Positions 43,979 to 55,476 of a DNA stretch of 64,000 nucleotides are shown here, piece by piece; position 1 is the stretch's first letter, and every line of letters starts with the position of its first letter. This DNA is from Rhizoclosmatium globosum (taxonomy: Eukaryota > Chytridiomycota > Chytridiomycetes > Chytridiales > Chytriomycetaceae). The stretch is from contig MCGO01000168.1 of assembly GCA_002104985.1 (NCBI GenBank), positions 20,062-84,061 on the forward strand, given 5' to 3'. A model generated the notes under the pieces. That model did no database searches, had not been told where the DNA came from, and saw only the letters and a program-made list of their open reading frames with translations. The position numbers and the translations under genes are program-made.

Positions 43979-44881
43979 ATGACCCATATCAAACGAAACG
44001 TTTCAATCGTAATGGCTTCCTTCGCTTTCATCCTGATATGGGTACTGCTATATTACGCTATTGTGGAGGAAAATGTAAAAATGGGGTCCAAGGTCACGCT
44101 CAAAACAATCTTCACACCGTTCACCACGCTCCTGCTCGTCATGATTATCGCCAATCTTGGAGAATATGTGATTGAGGCATTGTTATTTGATCAATACGCG
44201 AGCTCGCTCGTTTCAACTGAGATTTTAGAAACAATTCGTACAGTGTGTGATTGTGCTGGTGAATATAGTTATCTGACCTATGGATTACTTCGGGCCGACG
44301 CGATTGTCAAAATGATATTTCCCAAATTTCAGCCCATTCTCAAAAAACTTCAACGGTTTGCTGTCCCCGTGGCTTTCCTCGTTGAGGCTGGTTCCAGGAT
44401 TTTAGCTTTTGTGTTCATGAACGCGACCAACATTCTCGACAACACTATTTTACTTGTTCATTACATTGTGAGTGCCGTAAATGGATTATTGATTATATTT
44501 GTCGATGCGGTTTGCTTGATTGCCTTCATTTGGTTTTTGAGAAGAATCCAAGAAGATGTTGATTCGTTGGATAACCGCTTTATTATTATCTCGCGTTATG
44601 GTATCGTCAGTGTAATTGTATGCATATCAGCGTTGGGGTTCTCAATAGCGTATTCTTTTACGCAAGAAGAAACTTGGTCCTTGATTATTTACCTACATTT
44701 TTCAGCCATTGTTCTCGTTTTATTTTTGATGAAACGAGCGCTGCTTGAGGATAGAAAAACAACAAACGAGGCACCATCTAGAAGATTGGAATCAGGAGAG
44801 CATTCCATCATAAAGAGGATGACTGTGACGAAGGAAGCCAAAACGATGGAAACCTCGTTTACCAAGAAGAGCCACGTTTAA
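43979..44881 (+). CDS. Multi-pass membrane protein of unknown family, paralogue 2 (intact)
   Basis: Single exon, start at 43979 (MTHIKRNVSIVMASFAFILIWVLLYY) chosen to match paralogue 3; a longer in-frame ATG exists at 43874. About 300 residues and seven hydrophobic stretches: FAFILIWVLLYYAIV; TLLLVMIIANLGEYVI; YSYLTYGLLRADAIV; FAVPVAFLVEAGSRILAFVF; HYIVSAVNGLLIIFVDAVCLIAFIWFL; IVSVIVCISALGFSIAY; LIIYLHFSAIVLVLFLM. The conserved CDCAGEYSYL, RRIQ-DVDS-D-RFIIIS-YG blocks and a basic tail are shared. The layout is receptor-like (7TM) but I know no matching family. Confidence 0.65.
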   Translation: MTHIKRNVSIVMASFAFILIWVLLYYAIVEENVKMGSKVTLKTIFTPFTTLLLVMIIANLGEYVIEALLFDQYASSLVSTEILETIRTVCDCAGEYSYLTYGLLRADAIVKMIFPKFQPILKKLQRFAVPVAFLVEAGSRILAFVFMNATNILDNTILLVHYIVSAVNGLLIIFVDAVCLIAFIWFLRRIQEDVDSLDNRFIIISRYGIVSVIVCISALGFSIAYSFTQEETWSLIIYLHFSAIVLVLFLMKRALLEDRKTTNEAPSRRLESGEHSIIKRMTVTKEAKTMETSFTKKSHV

Positions 44882-45136
44882 TTGGACTGTCTAAAAATTC
44901 TATGCTGAAACGTTAATAAACCTATTGATTATGAGTAATCGACATTAAAATGTAACTTTTGAATACTTAGACAGTTTCGTATTAATCCACGAAAGTAATC
45001 GGCATTAACCTTGTGAAACTTCCTTATTTAAGTGACTCGCGTTAATAAATTTGAGGCATGCCATTTTGATACGCGTATGAACCGTTTCTAGAAATGGTAG
45101 TGTCATTGTCTTCAATTCAATCAATGGAAAAACGGA

Positions 45137-45947
45137 ATGACACTGACCGAACGAAACATATCAATAGCGATGGCATGTTTGTCATTTCTCGAAATAGGGG
45201 CTCTACTTTATTATGCTACCGTTGAAGAAAATGTGAAGATGGGAACCAAAGCCACAATGAAAACAGTATTCACACCATTCACAACCCTCCTTTTCGTTAT
45301 GATCATCGCTAATCTCGGAGAATTCATAATTCAAGCTCTGGTGCTTTCTGATTCATTCTATCCAATGGAGGCATTGAAAACGATTCGATCGATTTGTGAT
45401 TGCGCCGGTGAATATAGCTATTTGATTTATTGCTTGCTTCGAGCAGACGCAATTGTCAAAGCCGTATTTCCCCGTTTTCAGCCTGTCCTCAAATCTATTC
45501 GACGATATATTGTTCCAATAGCATTTTTGGTTCAAGCTGGTACGAGGATTGTGTCCGTCATGTTACCGAACAAATCCGAGAAGATCGAAATAATTATGTT
45601 GCTTGTTCATCATGTCTCGAGTGGGATTAATGGATTATTGGTTATATTTATTGATACAGTTTGTTTGGTTGCATTTGTCCAGTTTCTGCGAAGAACTCAA
45701 ATGGATATTGATTCAGTGGACCAACGGTTCATTATAATATCGCGCTATGGAATTGCCAGTGTGGTTATATGCACATTATCGTTCGGCTTCTCCATTTTAT
45801 ATGGTTCTACGAAAGCAGAAACCTGGTCTTGTGGTGTACCTTCACTTTTCGGCAATAGTTCTGGTATTATTTCTTATGAAATGTGCATTACTCGCAGAAA
45901 GGAAGAAGACCAAAGAATCACTTAATGGGAAGCTAGAAACAGGATAG
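45137..45947 (+). CDS. Multi-pass membrane protein, paralogue 3 (frameshift near 3' end)
   Basis: Starts MTLTERNISIAMACLSFLEIGALLYY and matches paralogue 2 throughout. At about 45835 (after KAETWS) the frame changes; the last TM (VVYLHFSAIVLVLFLMKCALLAERKK) and tail (KESLNGKLETG, stop at 45947) continue in another frame. An assembly error or real decay are both possible. Confidence 0.6.
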
Positions 45948-46217
45948 ATATTGTTGGCCGACACCTTGAAACATGTCAAGGCTGAGGCTCACGATTCTAG
46001 GATAATCTTAAAATGAAAAGAGTAAACGATTAGATGGCATAGACTTAGAGTTAAATACCTGATGTTGCGATAGGAGTTCCAAGACTGCACGTCAGTTTGT
46101 TTCTTTGGATGAGCTCTCTCTTTATTTCTGATCGGTCTTTATATATCGCTATAATTATTATCTTGCATTTAATTGCTCCAGATTTCGTTTCTCCTCTTGT
46201 TTAAATTTGTTTGAAGA

Positions 46218-47469
46218 ATGAGCAAAGGACCAGTGACATTCACATCTGCCGCCTCCTTTATTATCGACGACATCCGAATAACGCACCATGGATCCACCGA
46301 AGAAAGAAAGAATCTTTTGGGAGGGGCTGGAGCCTATGCATTATATGGCAAGTACCATTCTTCTTTAACAATCAACAGCTTATTCCAATCAGGAAGCCGT
46401 CTGTTTCTGAATCCCTCGAATGCCACTTTACTTTCATATGTCGTCCATGAAGGAAGAGGCTGCTCAGCGATTGGCAGTCTCGAGGGCCTTGGCGTCGCTC
46501 TGCACAAAATACAACATCCAACACTGGACCATCCTCGAGCATGGAATGTCTTTGTACCTTGCTTTCTGTGTTTTCTTTCGTCGATCTTATGCCCATGTTA
46601 GAACACAGGAGACCCCCTGGACCTCAATGACACCCGAGGATTCTACTTCCAAACTCCAGAAATCGAATACGCCAATCACTTCCGGATATTGCCAGAACAC
46701 CTGCCACAAAGCTGGTGTGACTCTCTCGAATATATTCACGTTTGCACTTCTGGGACTCGATTGATCAAGTGGGTGAAATCGTTTCGAGAGAGAACAACCA
46801 GGTTAGAACTTAGCCACTCAGTTATATTTGATTATACTGAAGTTTCGCATGTGTAGGCCAGTTCGATTCATTTGGGAACCAAGTCCCAACTCTTGCAAAC
46901 ACGAACATCTTCAGGAATTCCTTGATGCCCTTCCCTATGCCAATATTGTATCTCCAAATCATGAAGAGCTTGCCGCGTTGTATGGGATGGAAACAAATGT
47001 CGTTGATTTACACGCCCTTCAAGAACAAAGCATTCCACTTGTCTCTAAAACCAACAATGGCGCGTTCGTGATCAGAGCGGGAGCAAGGGGCTGTATTGTT
47101 TTGAGACAGGGCGAAACTAAAGGTGTTATGGTTCCTGCGTATTGGAGTGCAGAGAAATCAGGTTAGGAATGATTCCTGAACGTTGTAAAAAATTGATAAA
47201 AATCTACAGATAATGTTGTTGACGTTACTGGCGCAGGAAACGCATTCCTTGGAGGATTCATGGTTGGCTTGAAAGAATCTGGTGGTGACATTTTAGAATC
47301 CGTCCTTTACGGAAGTGTAGCGGCAAGCTTTGTTGTACAACAATTTGGCCCGCCAATTCGCAGCTATACGGTTATCGACGGCCGTGATGAGGAGACGTGG
47401 AATGGGGACTTCGTGCGTGAGAGGCTGTTGAAATTGAAAGGGCGTATGGCGTCTCATTTATTCCATTGA
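46218..47469 (+). CDS. PfkB-family kinase, MAK32-like
   Basis: Five or more exons. MSKGPVTFTSAASFIIDDIRITHHGSTEERKNLLGGAGAYALYG is the usual MAK32-like start. The first intron begins GCAAGT (46349) and ends CAG (46395), a GC-AG intron, giving SRLFLNPSNATLLSYVVHEGRGCS. Later exons: HPRAWNVF|NTGDPLDLNDTRGFYFQTPE, VRFIWEPSPNSCK, NIVSPNHEELAALYG, FVIRAGARGCIVL, and the PfkB anion-hole motif DVTGAGNAFLGGFMVG. Ribokinase-fold protein, substrate unknown. In yeast MAK32 is needed to keep the killer dsRNA plasmid, with unknown biochemistry. About 340 residues, frame intact across the introns proposed. Confidence 0.8.
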
Positions 47470-47638
47470 ATGCGATGAAAAGTTACAATAGCATTTAAAT
47501 AATTATCAAGTTAAACTTGTGTGTGGCTGGGTTTATCGCATTGAAGCTTCCGATCTCCACATTCAATCTCCTCTGTTCCATGGATTTTGCGCTGAAGTTC
47601 CTCTTGCCGACGAAAAAAGACAATTGAGAAAACGATCG

Positions 47639-50600
47639 ATGACTTCAACGCTGTTACCGTCGTCCAGCGCAAAAGACCAAGCTCAGGCCAAAATTGAGCC
47701 TTCCAGAGTTGAGCCACAACTTCAAAGAACCTACCTACTCAAAGATGTTCTTCTGAAACTGACTTCATTTCTGGCGTCTCTTATGGTTGTGACTTGCAGT
47801 GTCGCTTCGTTTGTTGGATTGAGATCACCACTTTTGTATGCAACTTCTTGTTTTTTGATACGTTTCTTCTTCTTACACGAACTTACAGGGATTCAAAGTG
47901 GCCAATAACGTTCATCCTAATGATGAAGGGGTACACAAGCTATAATCTCATACAAGGCTGCGATGAGCATTTTATCCCTGTTATAGCCTCATCGCTGTTA
48001 TCGGTTCAATTCTGCCTTGTTGCGTTTACTCTCATTATATCAGCATTACAAGCTGGATTGTGTTCCGAACTTCGATATGCAACAGCGGCAAGCATCATGT
48101 TTCAAAACATGACTTCATCTCCTTTTGGAGAAGAATACGCGGCAATTCCTCATTGGTGTGAGTTGCGGACAATTTCAGATTGGGCTGTCTTCAACATTAA
48201 TTTGGTGAGACTTCCGCGTTTTCAGTTGACGTACTCTAAAATCCATAACCAAGTTCACACTCAACACTGATGACTGGACTGATTTTATTAACATGGGAAC
48301 AATGTTGTGGATTACTCCTGCTCTGTTTTTTGGTGAGTTTAAGGCGTTGGTTTTTAGAAACTGAACGTTTTGCAGGTGGAATCTTTGCGGTCATGATTTC
48401 ATCTTTAATTCGCGGACTTCCGAAGACGAGAATTTTGATTTACGCTACAGTGGCAGCTTTTTCATGGGCAACTTGGACTTGCAACGCTGTAATTGATTCG
48501 TTATGTTTAAACAGTCCAACTTATCTCGTATTTAGGTGTTTCTTGTTGGCATCGGAATGGCGGATTTTGCAAATTCTGCCGCATTGAGGTGGCTTCAAGA
48601 GTCTACTTTGAGGTTGGCCACACTTCAAGTTGCACTGGTCGGATGTTTTGCTGGTGTCATAGCTGCGAGAAGTTGGATTGATTCCGGATTCTATTCATGG
48701 CAGGTCTTTCCAATGTTCGAGCAAGTAAGGAAAGTTGTGTATTGTACCCAAAGTTGAGAACCTTTTTTAAGTTCACAGCTTCAAACATCATCATCTCAGC
48801 TTTATTCGCTTCAATAATCGTATCCTTGGCACGTAAAGTCCAAGCTTCGGCTGGGTTTGTGGGCGTTATTAATTTCCTGCATAAATTGGTTCTGCCCATT
48901 CTTCTCTTGCACCCCGTGATTCTATTCACGGTGTACCCTCGCCTTGCATTATACTCGGAGGCTATACGCAATTTCGGCCTCGCTGCTTTTGTTGTCAGTT
49001 GCTTTACGGTTCTCTGTAGCATGCCACTAGCCCTAATTGCCGACTTAATTTGTCATATTTGCAACTCTTGTGCTAAAAGTGATTGCGACACGTTTTGCTC
49101 CGTGTGTCGTTTCATTGGTTCAAATTCTTCATCAGAATCTCGACAAGATAAAAAACTCTCACAATCAAATGAAGTGAGCAGAATAACTTGGTTGGATGGA
49201 ATGCGAGGTCTATCTGCCGCTTTCATATTTGCAGACACTTTTGGAACCCATGTTGACGGCGCTAACTTTCACAATTTTATGTGAGCGGTGTTTGTATAGT
49301 TAGCCTTCGCTCATTCAATACAGCTCAAGTCAGCTTGTTTTGAACACGTTTTACATTATAAGTGGGAGAGTCATTGCTACCAGATTCATTCACAATTTTA
49401 CGGAACAATTCGACAACTGGAGATCAATGGTTTTTCGTCGAAGTCTACGATTGGGAATCCCAGTGGCCTTCGCCTTTGCAATTCAAACGTGTATCAGTTC
49501 AGATAATATTAAATCGTTTGTGGAGGTTTGTTCCTTAGTCTAGTTTCTCAATATATCTCACAACGTTATTCAGTACTGCCAGGTTTTGATCCAACTTGTG
49601 CGTATTGCGATTTTGAGGTTGTTTCGCTAATATGAGAGTAGTTTACGCTTGAAGAAACATCCTATTCACGAGCAATTGTTGGGCTGCTTTGGTGTATGAA
49701 AGTTCAGCTTTGGGGTACATGACTTTGCTATTTCTAGTGCTAAAGTCGTTTATACAGGATCATTCTGTGTCTTATTTCTTATATTGGTGCTGAGTCCTTT
49801 TCGTTGGCATTATCGTCTTGTATTCCAAATTATTGTGTTTGCAACCCTTTACATAGCCACAAACCCAACTTCGGTTTGTCTATGGATTACTTAGAGAATT
49901 TGTCTAAAAATTGATTCTAGCTCTTTGTTGCTGGTCTAATTTTCGCAGAAATGGATGCAATCGGTATTTACCAAAAAATTGAGAAGCAGCCGTTTTATGT
50001 TCTCCTGCCGATACAATGGAGTCTGTCCGGAATCATCTTATTTTTTACGTTAAGTCCCTACTATGCTGCGGTAGACTCTGCTATGCGCAGTGTAACTGTA
50101 TTTGAAGGGATTTGGAATAATCCTGTCACTGATTCGATCACATTGACTCGTACATCCACAATTCTATCAGCTTTGGGACTTGTGTTTATCTGTAATATTT
50201 CACCTACGTGCAAATCTTTATTGAATTTCGGCGTTTTACGGAATATAGGCCAGGTGACTGCTGCTAATGAGTTTTGCTTGTTCTTATTGCCCAACAGATA
50301 TCCTTCAGTTTCTTTTTAATTCAGTACACATCAATTCTATTGCTGTCTCCAAAATTTGCGGCTGTTATGAGCGTGGCTCTCAACTTTTCAATTACATTTG
50401 CGATAACGATTGTGGTTGCTTGGATCTTCTTCAAAATCATTGATTCTCCGACCGTCCATGTTTCAAAGGAGCTATGGAAACTGATACAAGATAATAATCC
50501 TCACACTACATTGTGGAAGTTGTGTGTCAAATTAGGACAATACTATGCCCAACTTCCAAGTTTCATCTCTCATTGGATACACAAACAAACTAAAAAATTG

Positions 50601-50776
50601 AAAGAAATTCAGAAACGTTTGCCAAAAGCAGCTTTGGCTGACATGAAGCCAGAGGTGGAAGGTTTACACGACACATACTGGACCACCGATGTTGCGACTG
50701 ATGAAATGGCGAAAAGAGCCATATCAGTACTGAAGCTAAACAACCACTTTTGGATGTTTCATCCAATCATTTGTCT
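47639..50776 (+). CDS. Acyltransferase-3 (AT3) family membrane protein
   Basis: About nine exons with short introns. A long N-terminal TM domain (LTSFLASLMVVTCSVASFVGLRSPLL|DSKWPITFIL, DFINMGTMLWITPALFFG|GIFAVMI, ALVGCFAGVIAARSW), then the AT3 core: ITWLDGMRGLSAAFIFADTFGTH, LNTFYIISGRVIATRFIHNF, FRRSLRLGIPVAFAFAIQ, LFVAGLIFAEMD, NIGQ|ISFSFFLIQYTSILLL, AITIVVAWIFFKIID. AT3 enzymes acetylate glycans or lipids across membranes. At the intron near 48725-48778 the exon phases miss by one base. From about 50777 the reading frame runs into glycosyltransferase DNA. Confidence 0.72.
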
Positions 50777-50829
50777 GTCCGTCTCCCTTCTTTGGCTATA
50801 TTACTTCCCTTGGGCAAGAATTTCGACAG

Positions 50830-51490
50830 ATGTCTTGACGGTCAACACAACGTGGAGAGTATTCGAGTTGGAGACGATCTTAGTAGATTCCACTTCCAAG
50901 CAACTGTATTTGAAAGACCTATTGTTGGCGTACACGGATCATTTTTGTTGTTGAATGGTAAAGTCGAGAAAGAAGTAGGCTGGGACTTTGGGTCACTTGC
51001 TGAGGACTTTGAATTCTCACACGCAGCTTGGGAAAAGGGTTTTACTTTTGGAACAATTCATGGGATTGTGATGGAGCAGTCACCAAGTTCGCTAGCAGAC
51101 TTTATGAAACAAAGGCGACGGTGGTATCTTGGTATCAGTCAAATCAATGGCCTTTACAGCTTACCAGCTATTATGATAAAGCTATGGACAAGCGGACTCA
51201 TTTGTTTGAGTGTAACTATTGTGAACATTGCCATGTCGTTCCTTGTTGATGGTTCTGGATCGCCATTATGGCTTGTGACATTGAGCGCATTTAGTGTTGG
51301 AGTTTTGGTTTGGTTGTATATTTGGGGAATCATATTCCAGGATTTGCACCACAAGACTCCCTGGTACATGATTATTGTACACGTGTTATCTGCCGTAGTT
51401 ATTCAACCTATTGCAACTATTGTGGAGGCGGCGTCTATTTGTTATGCAATCCGCGATGCAATTATGGACTTTGAAGTGATTAAAAAGTAA
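50830..51490 (+). CDS. C-terminal half of a GT2 (egghead-like) glycosyltransferase, fused or abutted to AT3
   Basis: Reads NVESIRVGDDLSRFHFQ, GVHGSFLLLNGKVEKEVGWD, SLAEDFEFSHAAWEKGF (ED catalytic pair), SLADFMKQRRRWYLGI (QxxRW product-site motif), then three TM helices and a final ...EAASICYAIRDAIMDFEVIKK. This fits the later half of GT2 family enzymes such as egghead/BRE-3. The N-terminal half with the DxD motif is missing. A 53-nt intron 50777-50829 (GTCCGT...CGACAG) would splice AT3 to this part in frame (HPIIC-L-CLDGQHN). Confidence 0.7.
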
Positions 51491-51542
51491 AAAGCAAAAG
51501 GGTTCACATGAATAAAATGAGATATGCTGTTTTATTTATCAA

Positions 51543-53336
51543 TTACAGCCGGACGGTGACTATGTTGCTATAGCTACCTTGGCCATACTCATTCTCGCCA
51601 GACACTCGATATGAATATTGTCCAGTCTTCACCGCATCCTCAAGGAACGCTTCATTGCCAACAACAGCATCTGAAACATTACCAGATAACAACAAAAATG
51701 CTAGTGTTGGGTCAGAATCCAGATTCTCCAAGCCTCGCTCAACTTTGTAACTTTGCGCACCTGTGCTTCCCCTCCACCTCAAGCCCACCTTGAATGTCCC
51801 GTTATTCAATTTCTTGATTACTGGATCGAATAATATTGGTGCAAATACAGGAGGTTTCTGATAGAATGTGTAGTTCTTCGGTGAATTGCTTGCGATCGAG
51901 AAATTCTTGATGAGCTGAACGGCCATAACTTCATCACTTCCGAACCCTGACTTGGTGATAGTTGTTCCACTACCAAGGATTTCATCTTGTACTACTTGAA
52001 ATCCTGGCCAATGATACGACTGGAAAGAGTCAACTTCAGCGTGAGTCCAGAAGCTGCCGTTTCTGTTATGCGACCTCATACTCCATATCAACGCGCCAGC
52101 AGCTTGTGAAGAATTGACTGCGTTCAAAAGATTAGCGAATTCGCTGATGCTGTTGAGTCCAAATTCTCCCACGTAAAACAGCTTTTTGTACTTCAAAACC
52201 AGATCATGATCCTGCTTGAAGCGCTCTGCGTAACTTTGAGGTGGTTTTGGCTAAATGACAACTGAAATCGTAAGAGAGCCAATAATTGAACATAGACCTG
52301 CAACCAAAAACCCAAGAAACAACAGAATGGTCTTTGTTTTTACCATTCGAAGCGCATACTGTTCTTTCCCCTTTTTTGATTTGATTTTTAGAAGCGATAG
52401 AATTCCCTTCGTATCGTATGTTTCAAAACCGAATAAATCGGGTTTGAACCACATTAGACATGTCCACAAGCAAAACACCATCGTCAATCCGGCACAAAAA
52501 ATTGAGCCTGCGTATTCTTTAGGATCTGTTGGCGGAGGAGGTTGAATCTCGTAGTAGTGTCCAGTAAAGCCATCAACCGAATCATCAAGAAGGACTTTTT
52601 CTTCCCAGCCGTGGAAGCTCTCGGAACCGTCGATTACGTATTGCGTCACATTAATCTGTTGTTTTAACAATTTCGTCACTTGAAGTGTCCAAGAAGCGGG
52701 AACGGGACCACTACGAAAAGAAAGCTCATTTCCAGTCTCCCACGCGTAAATGCCAGATTCCTTGGAGTATGGCACACCAGTCAGCGTATTATTTCTGCTC
52801 GCAACAAATTCTGTCATGGCGAGAAAGTTAGAAATAACGCGTTGGGAGGTGAAGAATTCGTCTTGAGTTGCGTTATGAAAGTCTGAGAAGGCTGGGACAC
52901 CTCCCCACCTGCCATTCAAGAATCAACTTTTTAGCGATTGACCAGCACTTAAGCGATCAACGTACCAGTCAAGCTTGTCTATAAGCGGCACAATGATCTT
53001 GATCCCAATGTCAGAAGCTGTTTTAAAGACTTCATCCATCACTCGGAACAGATCTTCGTTTGCATATAGAACTGGGCCTTTGGTATTTGGGATCACAGTC
53101 CAGTTGAATCCGGTCTCAAGGTACTGCGATACCGATATGTGCGTGAGCTTGTTGACGGGAGCACCATATGCCAAGGTATACATGCGAGTGACTGAGGTTC
53201 CAGCTTGGGCAAGCGATATCAATGTGTCTTGGATTTCAAAAGAGTTTGGAACGACGAAGGGTGTTGGATTGGCATCGTCAATAAGATGCAAGGCCGGGAC
53301 ATTGAAACCAAAGAATTTGGGGGCGCTCAGTGCCAT
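51543..53336 (-). CDS. GH5-type endo-beta-1,4-mannanase with TM helices inside the catalytic domain and an in-frame TAG
   Basis: Minus strand, ATG at 53336 (MALSAPKFFGFNVPALHLID); no signal peptide seen, so a first exon may be missing. After an intron (DW|WGGVPAFSDF) come WETGNELS (acid/base Glu), GFTGHYYEIQPPPP, two TM helices (YAGSIFCAGLTMVFCLWTCLMW; TILLFLGFLVAGLCSIIGSLTISVVI), then TAG at 52251-52253, then in the same frame PKPPQSYAERF...KKLFYVGEFGLN (nucleophile Glu), IWSMRSH and a C-terminal Fn3-like domain (VGLRWRGSTGAQSYKVERG...YSYRVSGENEYGQGSYSNIVTV). The TAG either replaces a Gln codon, or is the end of a 54-nt intron (GTTGCA...TTTAG) that would delete half of the second TM helix. 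Would cleave mannan at the cell surface. Confidence 0.72.
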
Positions 53337-53571
53337 GCTTGTCTTGTTGCTTTTCAATGGACTTCAATTCGTTTTTGGGGGGGAAGACAAGGATCCACTT
53401 CCGATCTCCAGATTTTCAACCAGCCACATTAAATCGCACGCACCATAAAAAGGTGATAACTGTTGAGGGATGGGATGTTGGTTTGGGTAAAAAATCATTT
53501 ATTGATTTTAAATATTACAACTGTGAAAACACTCAAAAACGAAACCTCACCAGAACAAGCTACCTACGCTC

Positions 53572-53740
53572 AAAAAAGACGCTAACCGTGCCACAAAGTC
53601 TCGTAAGTGCTTCCATCTGAGGCATCCTGCCTCCCAGATTCAGACTTTGGTCTAATTCCCAGCACGATACAGCGGTTACCCCATTTGAATGATGGGAGAC
53701 TGTATCATGAACCCCGTCAAATCGATTTGAAATTTGTGAT
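53572..53740 (-). ncRNA. Candidate structured Pol III-type RNA, unidentified
   Basis: In a gene-free gap between two minus-strand genes. Four hairpins follow one another: CAAATCGATTTG (53718-53729); GATACAG/CTGTATC (53666-53672 with 53700-53706) enclosing CCCAT/ATGGG; AGAC-TTTG-GTCT (53642-53653); ATCTGAGGC/GCCT-CC-CAGAT (53615-53639). On the minus strand the region ends in T6 (53572-53577), a usual Pol III terminator. It matches none of U1-U6, 5S, SRP, RNase P/MRP or U3 that I could recall. The strand and borders are guesses. Confidence 0.35.
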
Positions 53741-54009
53741 GGTGATGTTTTATGGCGTGATCCATTCCGCATATCTTTAAAGTATACAAAGAGTCGGTTT
53801 CATGTTGCAGAGTCTCCTGATGAAGAGATAAAGTTCATAAATGGACTTGTAAGTCAATTTAGATGATTTTCATACGATACTTGCGAATGCGGATACATCT
53901 TGGATACCGAGGCTGAAGAATAACCAAATTCCGAATTTTGATTGATTGAGAAGAAAATTAAAGTTGTACTGACGAAAGTGCTTTTCATATTCCAACAAGG
54001 TTTCACTGA

Positions 54010-55395
54010 TTAAACACCCTCGTTGAACAAAACATTTTTAAGAACCTGTGCCATGACTCCGTGCAAACTCTCGACCCCAATCTTACATCCATCTTTGCTC
54101 ACTTTCGCCAACTCACCACCCGACGATGCGTCACCCTTTCCACCTTTCTTTTTACCAACTTCACCAATCATCATCGGTGCCGCCCTCGAAAGCGCCACCT
54201 CCGACTGCTCAATCTTGTCCGCAAGATCCGCAATCTGACGCGCGGTATAATCCCGATTCTGGTATAAATCAATCAGCCCTGAATCCAATTACATAAACAT
54301 GAAAAACATAAACCAGAAAACTCAACTGCAAGAATTGGATTCGCACTCAAAGTCCCAACCCAATACTTATTCCACAACAACTCCAACACGCCTTTATCCA
54401 TCGCACTCGTGAAATAATCGACATCCATTTCGTAGTATCTGTTTGCATGGACACCGAAATCTTCAATTTTGTTGAGAGGGATGCTTTGGTATTCAGACTG
54501 TGGCACGTCGGGAGGGGTGTAGGATTCGGGGTAGGTACGGAAGGCGCCGAGAGAGACTGCTCCGGATGAGATTGTGCGGTTTGGATCGATGACTACGGCG
54601 CAGAAGGGCTCTTGGTAGGTTTGGTTGAGGAGTTGGGTTGAGACGTCGATTCCGGAGAGCCAGCAGCCATAGCCTGGGTGGGAGTGGTACCAGCCGATAA
54701 CGTTTTCGAGACGGCCAACCTGTTTTTTATAAGGATATTTTAGTTGATGGGTCTCTTTCATTGGGTAGGGGATTTGAGTACGACATGGAATCAGTTGAAA
54801 GCCTTCTCCATGACATTCACGTTCAACTATTTCGTTCCCACTTGAATCTTTCCAAGCACACTTCAATCCTTCAGTGTATTCTCATTCCACTCCGCGATGC
54901 GATCCACTTCACCACAAAAACTCACCTCCTTCCCTTTAATAACATAATCAACCATATATTCATACCCTTCCTGTGCAGCATTCACTCTCGTCTCGGTTCC
55001 TTCAACAGGAAGTGCAAACGCATCCATCACAATCATTTGATCACCAACAACCTTCCCTGCATAAGTCCCATGACTTCAATGCTTCCACCCGAGCGCGCGT
55101 GCATAACCTATGAATAATGCAGTGTTAGAAGGGGGAGTGTGGAGAGTGGGTGGGGAGTATGCAAGAAACCATTTTGACCAATGCCACGGCTGAAATGCGG
55201 ACTTTCTTGAAATGGTTTGGATCTTTTGTCCATGGCTTCTCCTTCATGATTTGTTGTTGTTGGGCATTGTCGTAGGCGAAGATGTTGTCGACTTCGGTGA
55301 TGTTGTTGTTGAGGGCAAAGGTCTGGTGTGCGTGGTTAGGATAATGGCAAGGGTAATCATGGTAGCGATACCTTGAAAGCATCCTGGGCCTGCAT
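54010..55395 (-). CDS. CSN5: COP9 signalosome subunit 5 (JAMM deneddylase)
   Basis: Five exons on the minus strand: [42 protein letters not shown]...[24 protein letters not shown]...|[29 protein letters not shown]...|[16 protein letters not shown]...[11 protein letters not shown]. The JAMM zinc site (upstream Glu in SIEVMG, then [14 protein letters not shown]) is complete. It removes Nedd8 from cullins, so it tunes the same SCF ligases that the F-box genes here would serve. Normal length (about 330). Divergent from the UEV gene with 81 bp between start codons. Confidence 0.95.
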
Positions 55396-55476
55396 CTTTG
55401 AAAGGGATTCAAGGTTGGATTGAAGGTGGAAATGCCAACTAGAAAAAAGACACGTTAAACTCTTCTTCCACGAACA

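Noticed and set aside
30679..52253. TAG read as glutamine (stop-codon reassignment), from in-frame TAGs in the ankyrin gene (30679-30681) and mannanase (52251-52253)
   Set aside because: Only two cases, one in a gene already broken by a transposon and one with an alternative intron. No other gene in the window shows in-frame TAG in conserved sequence.
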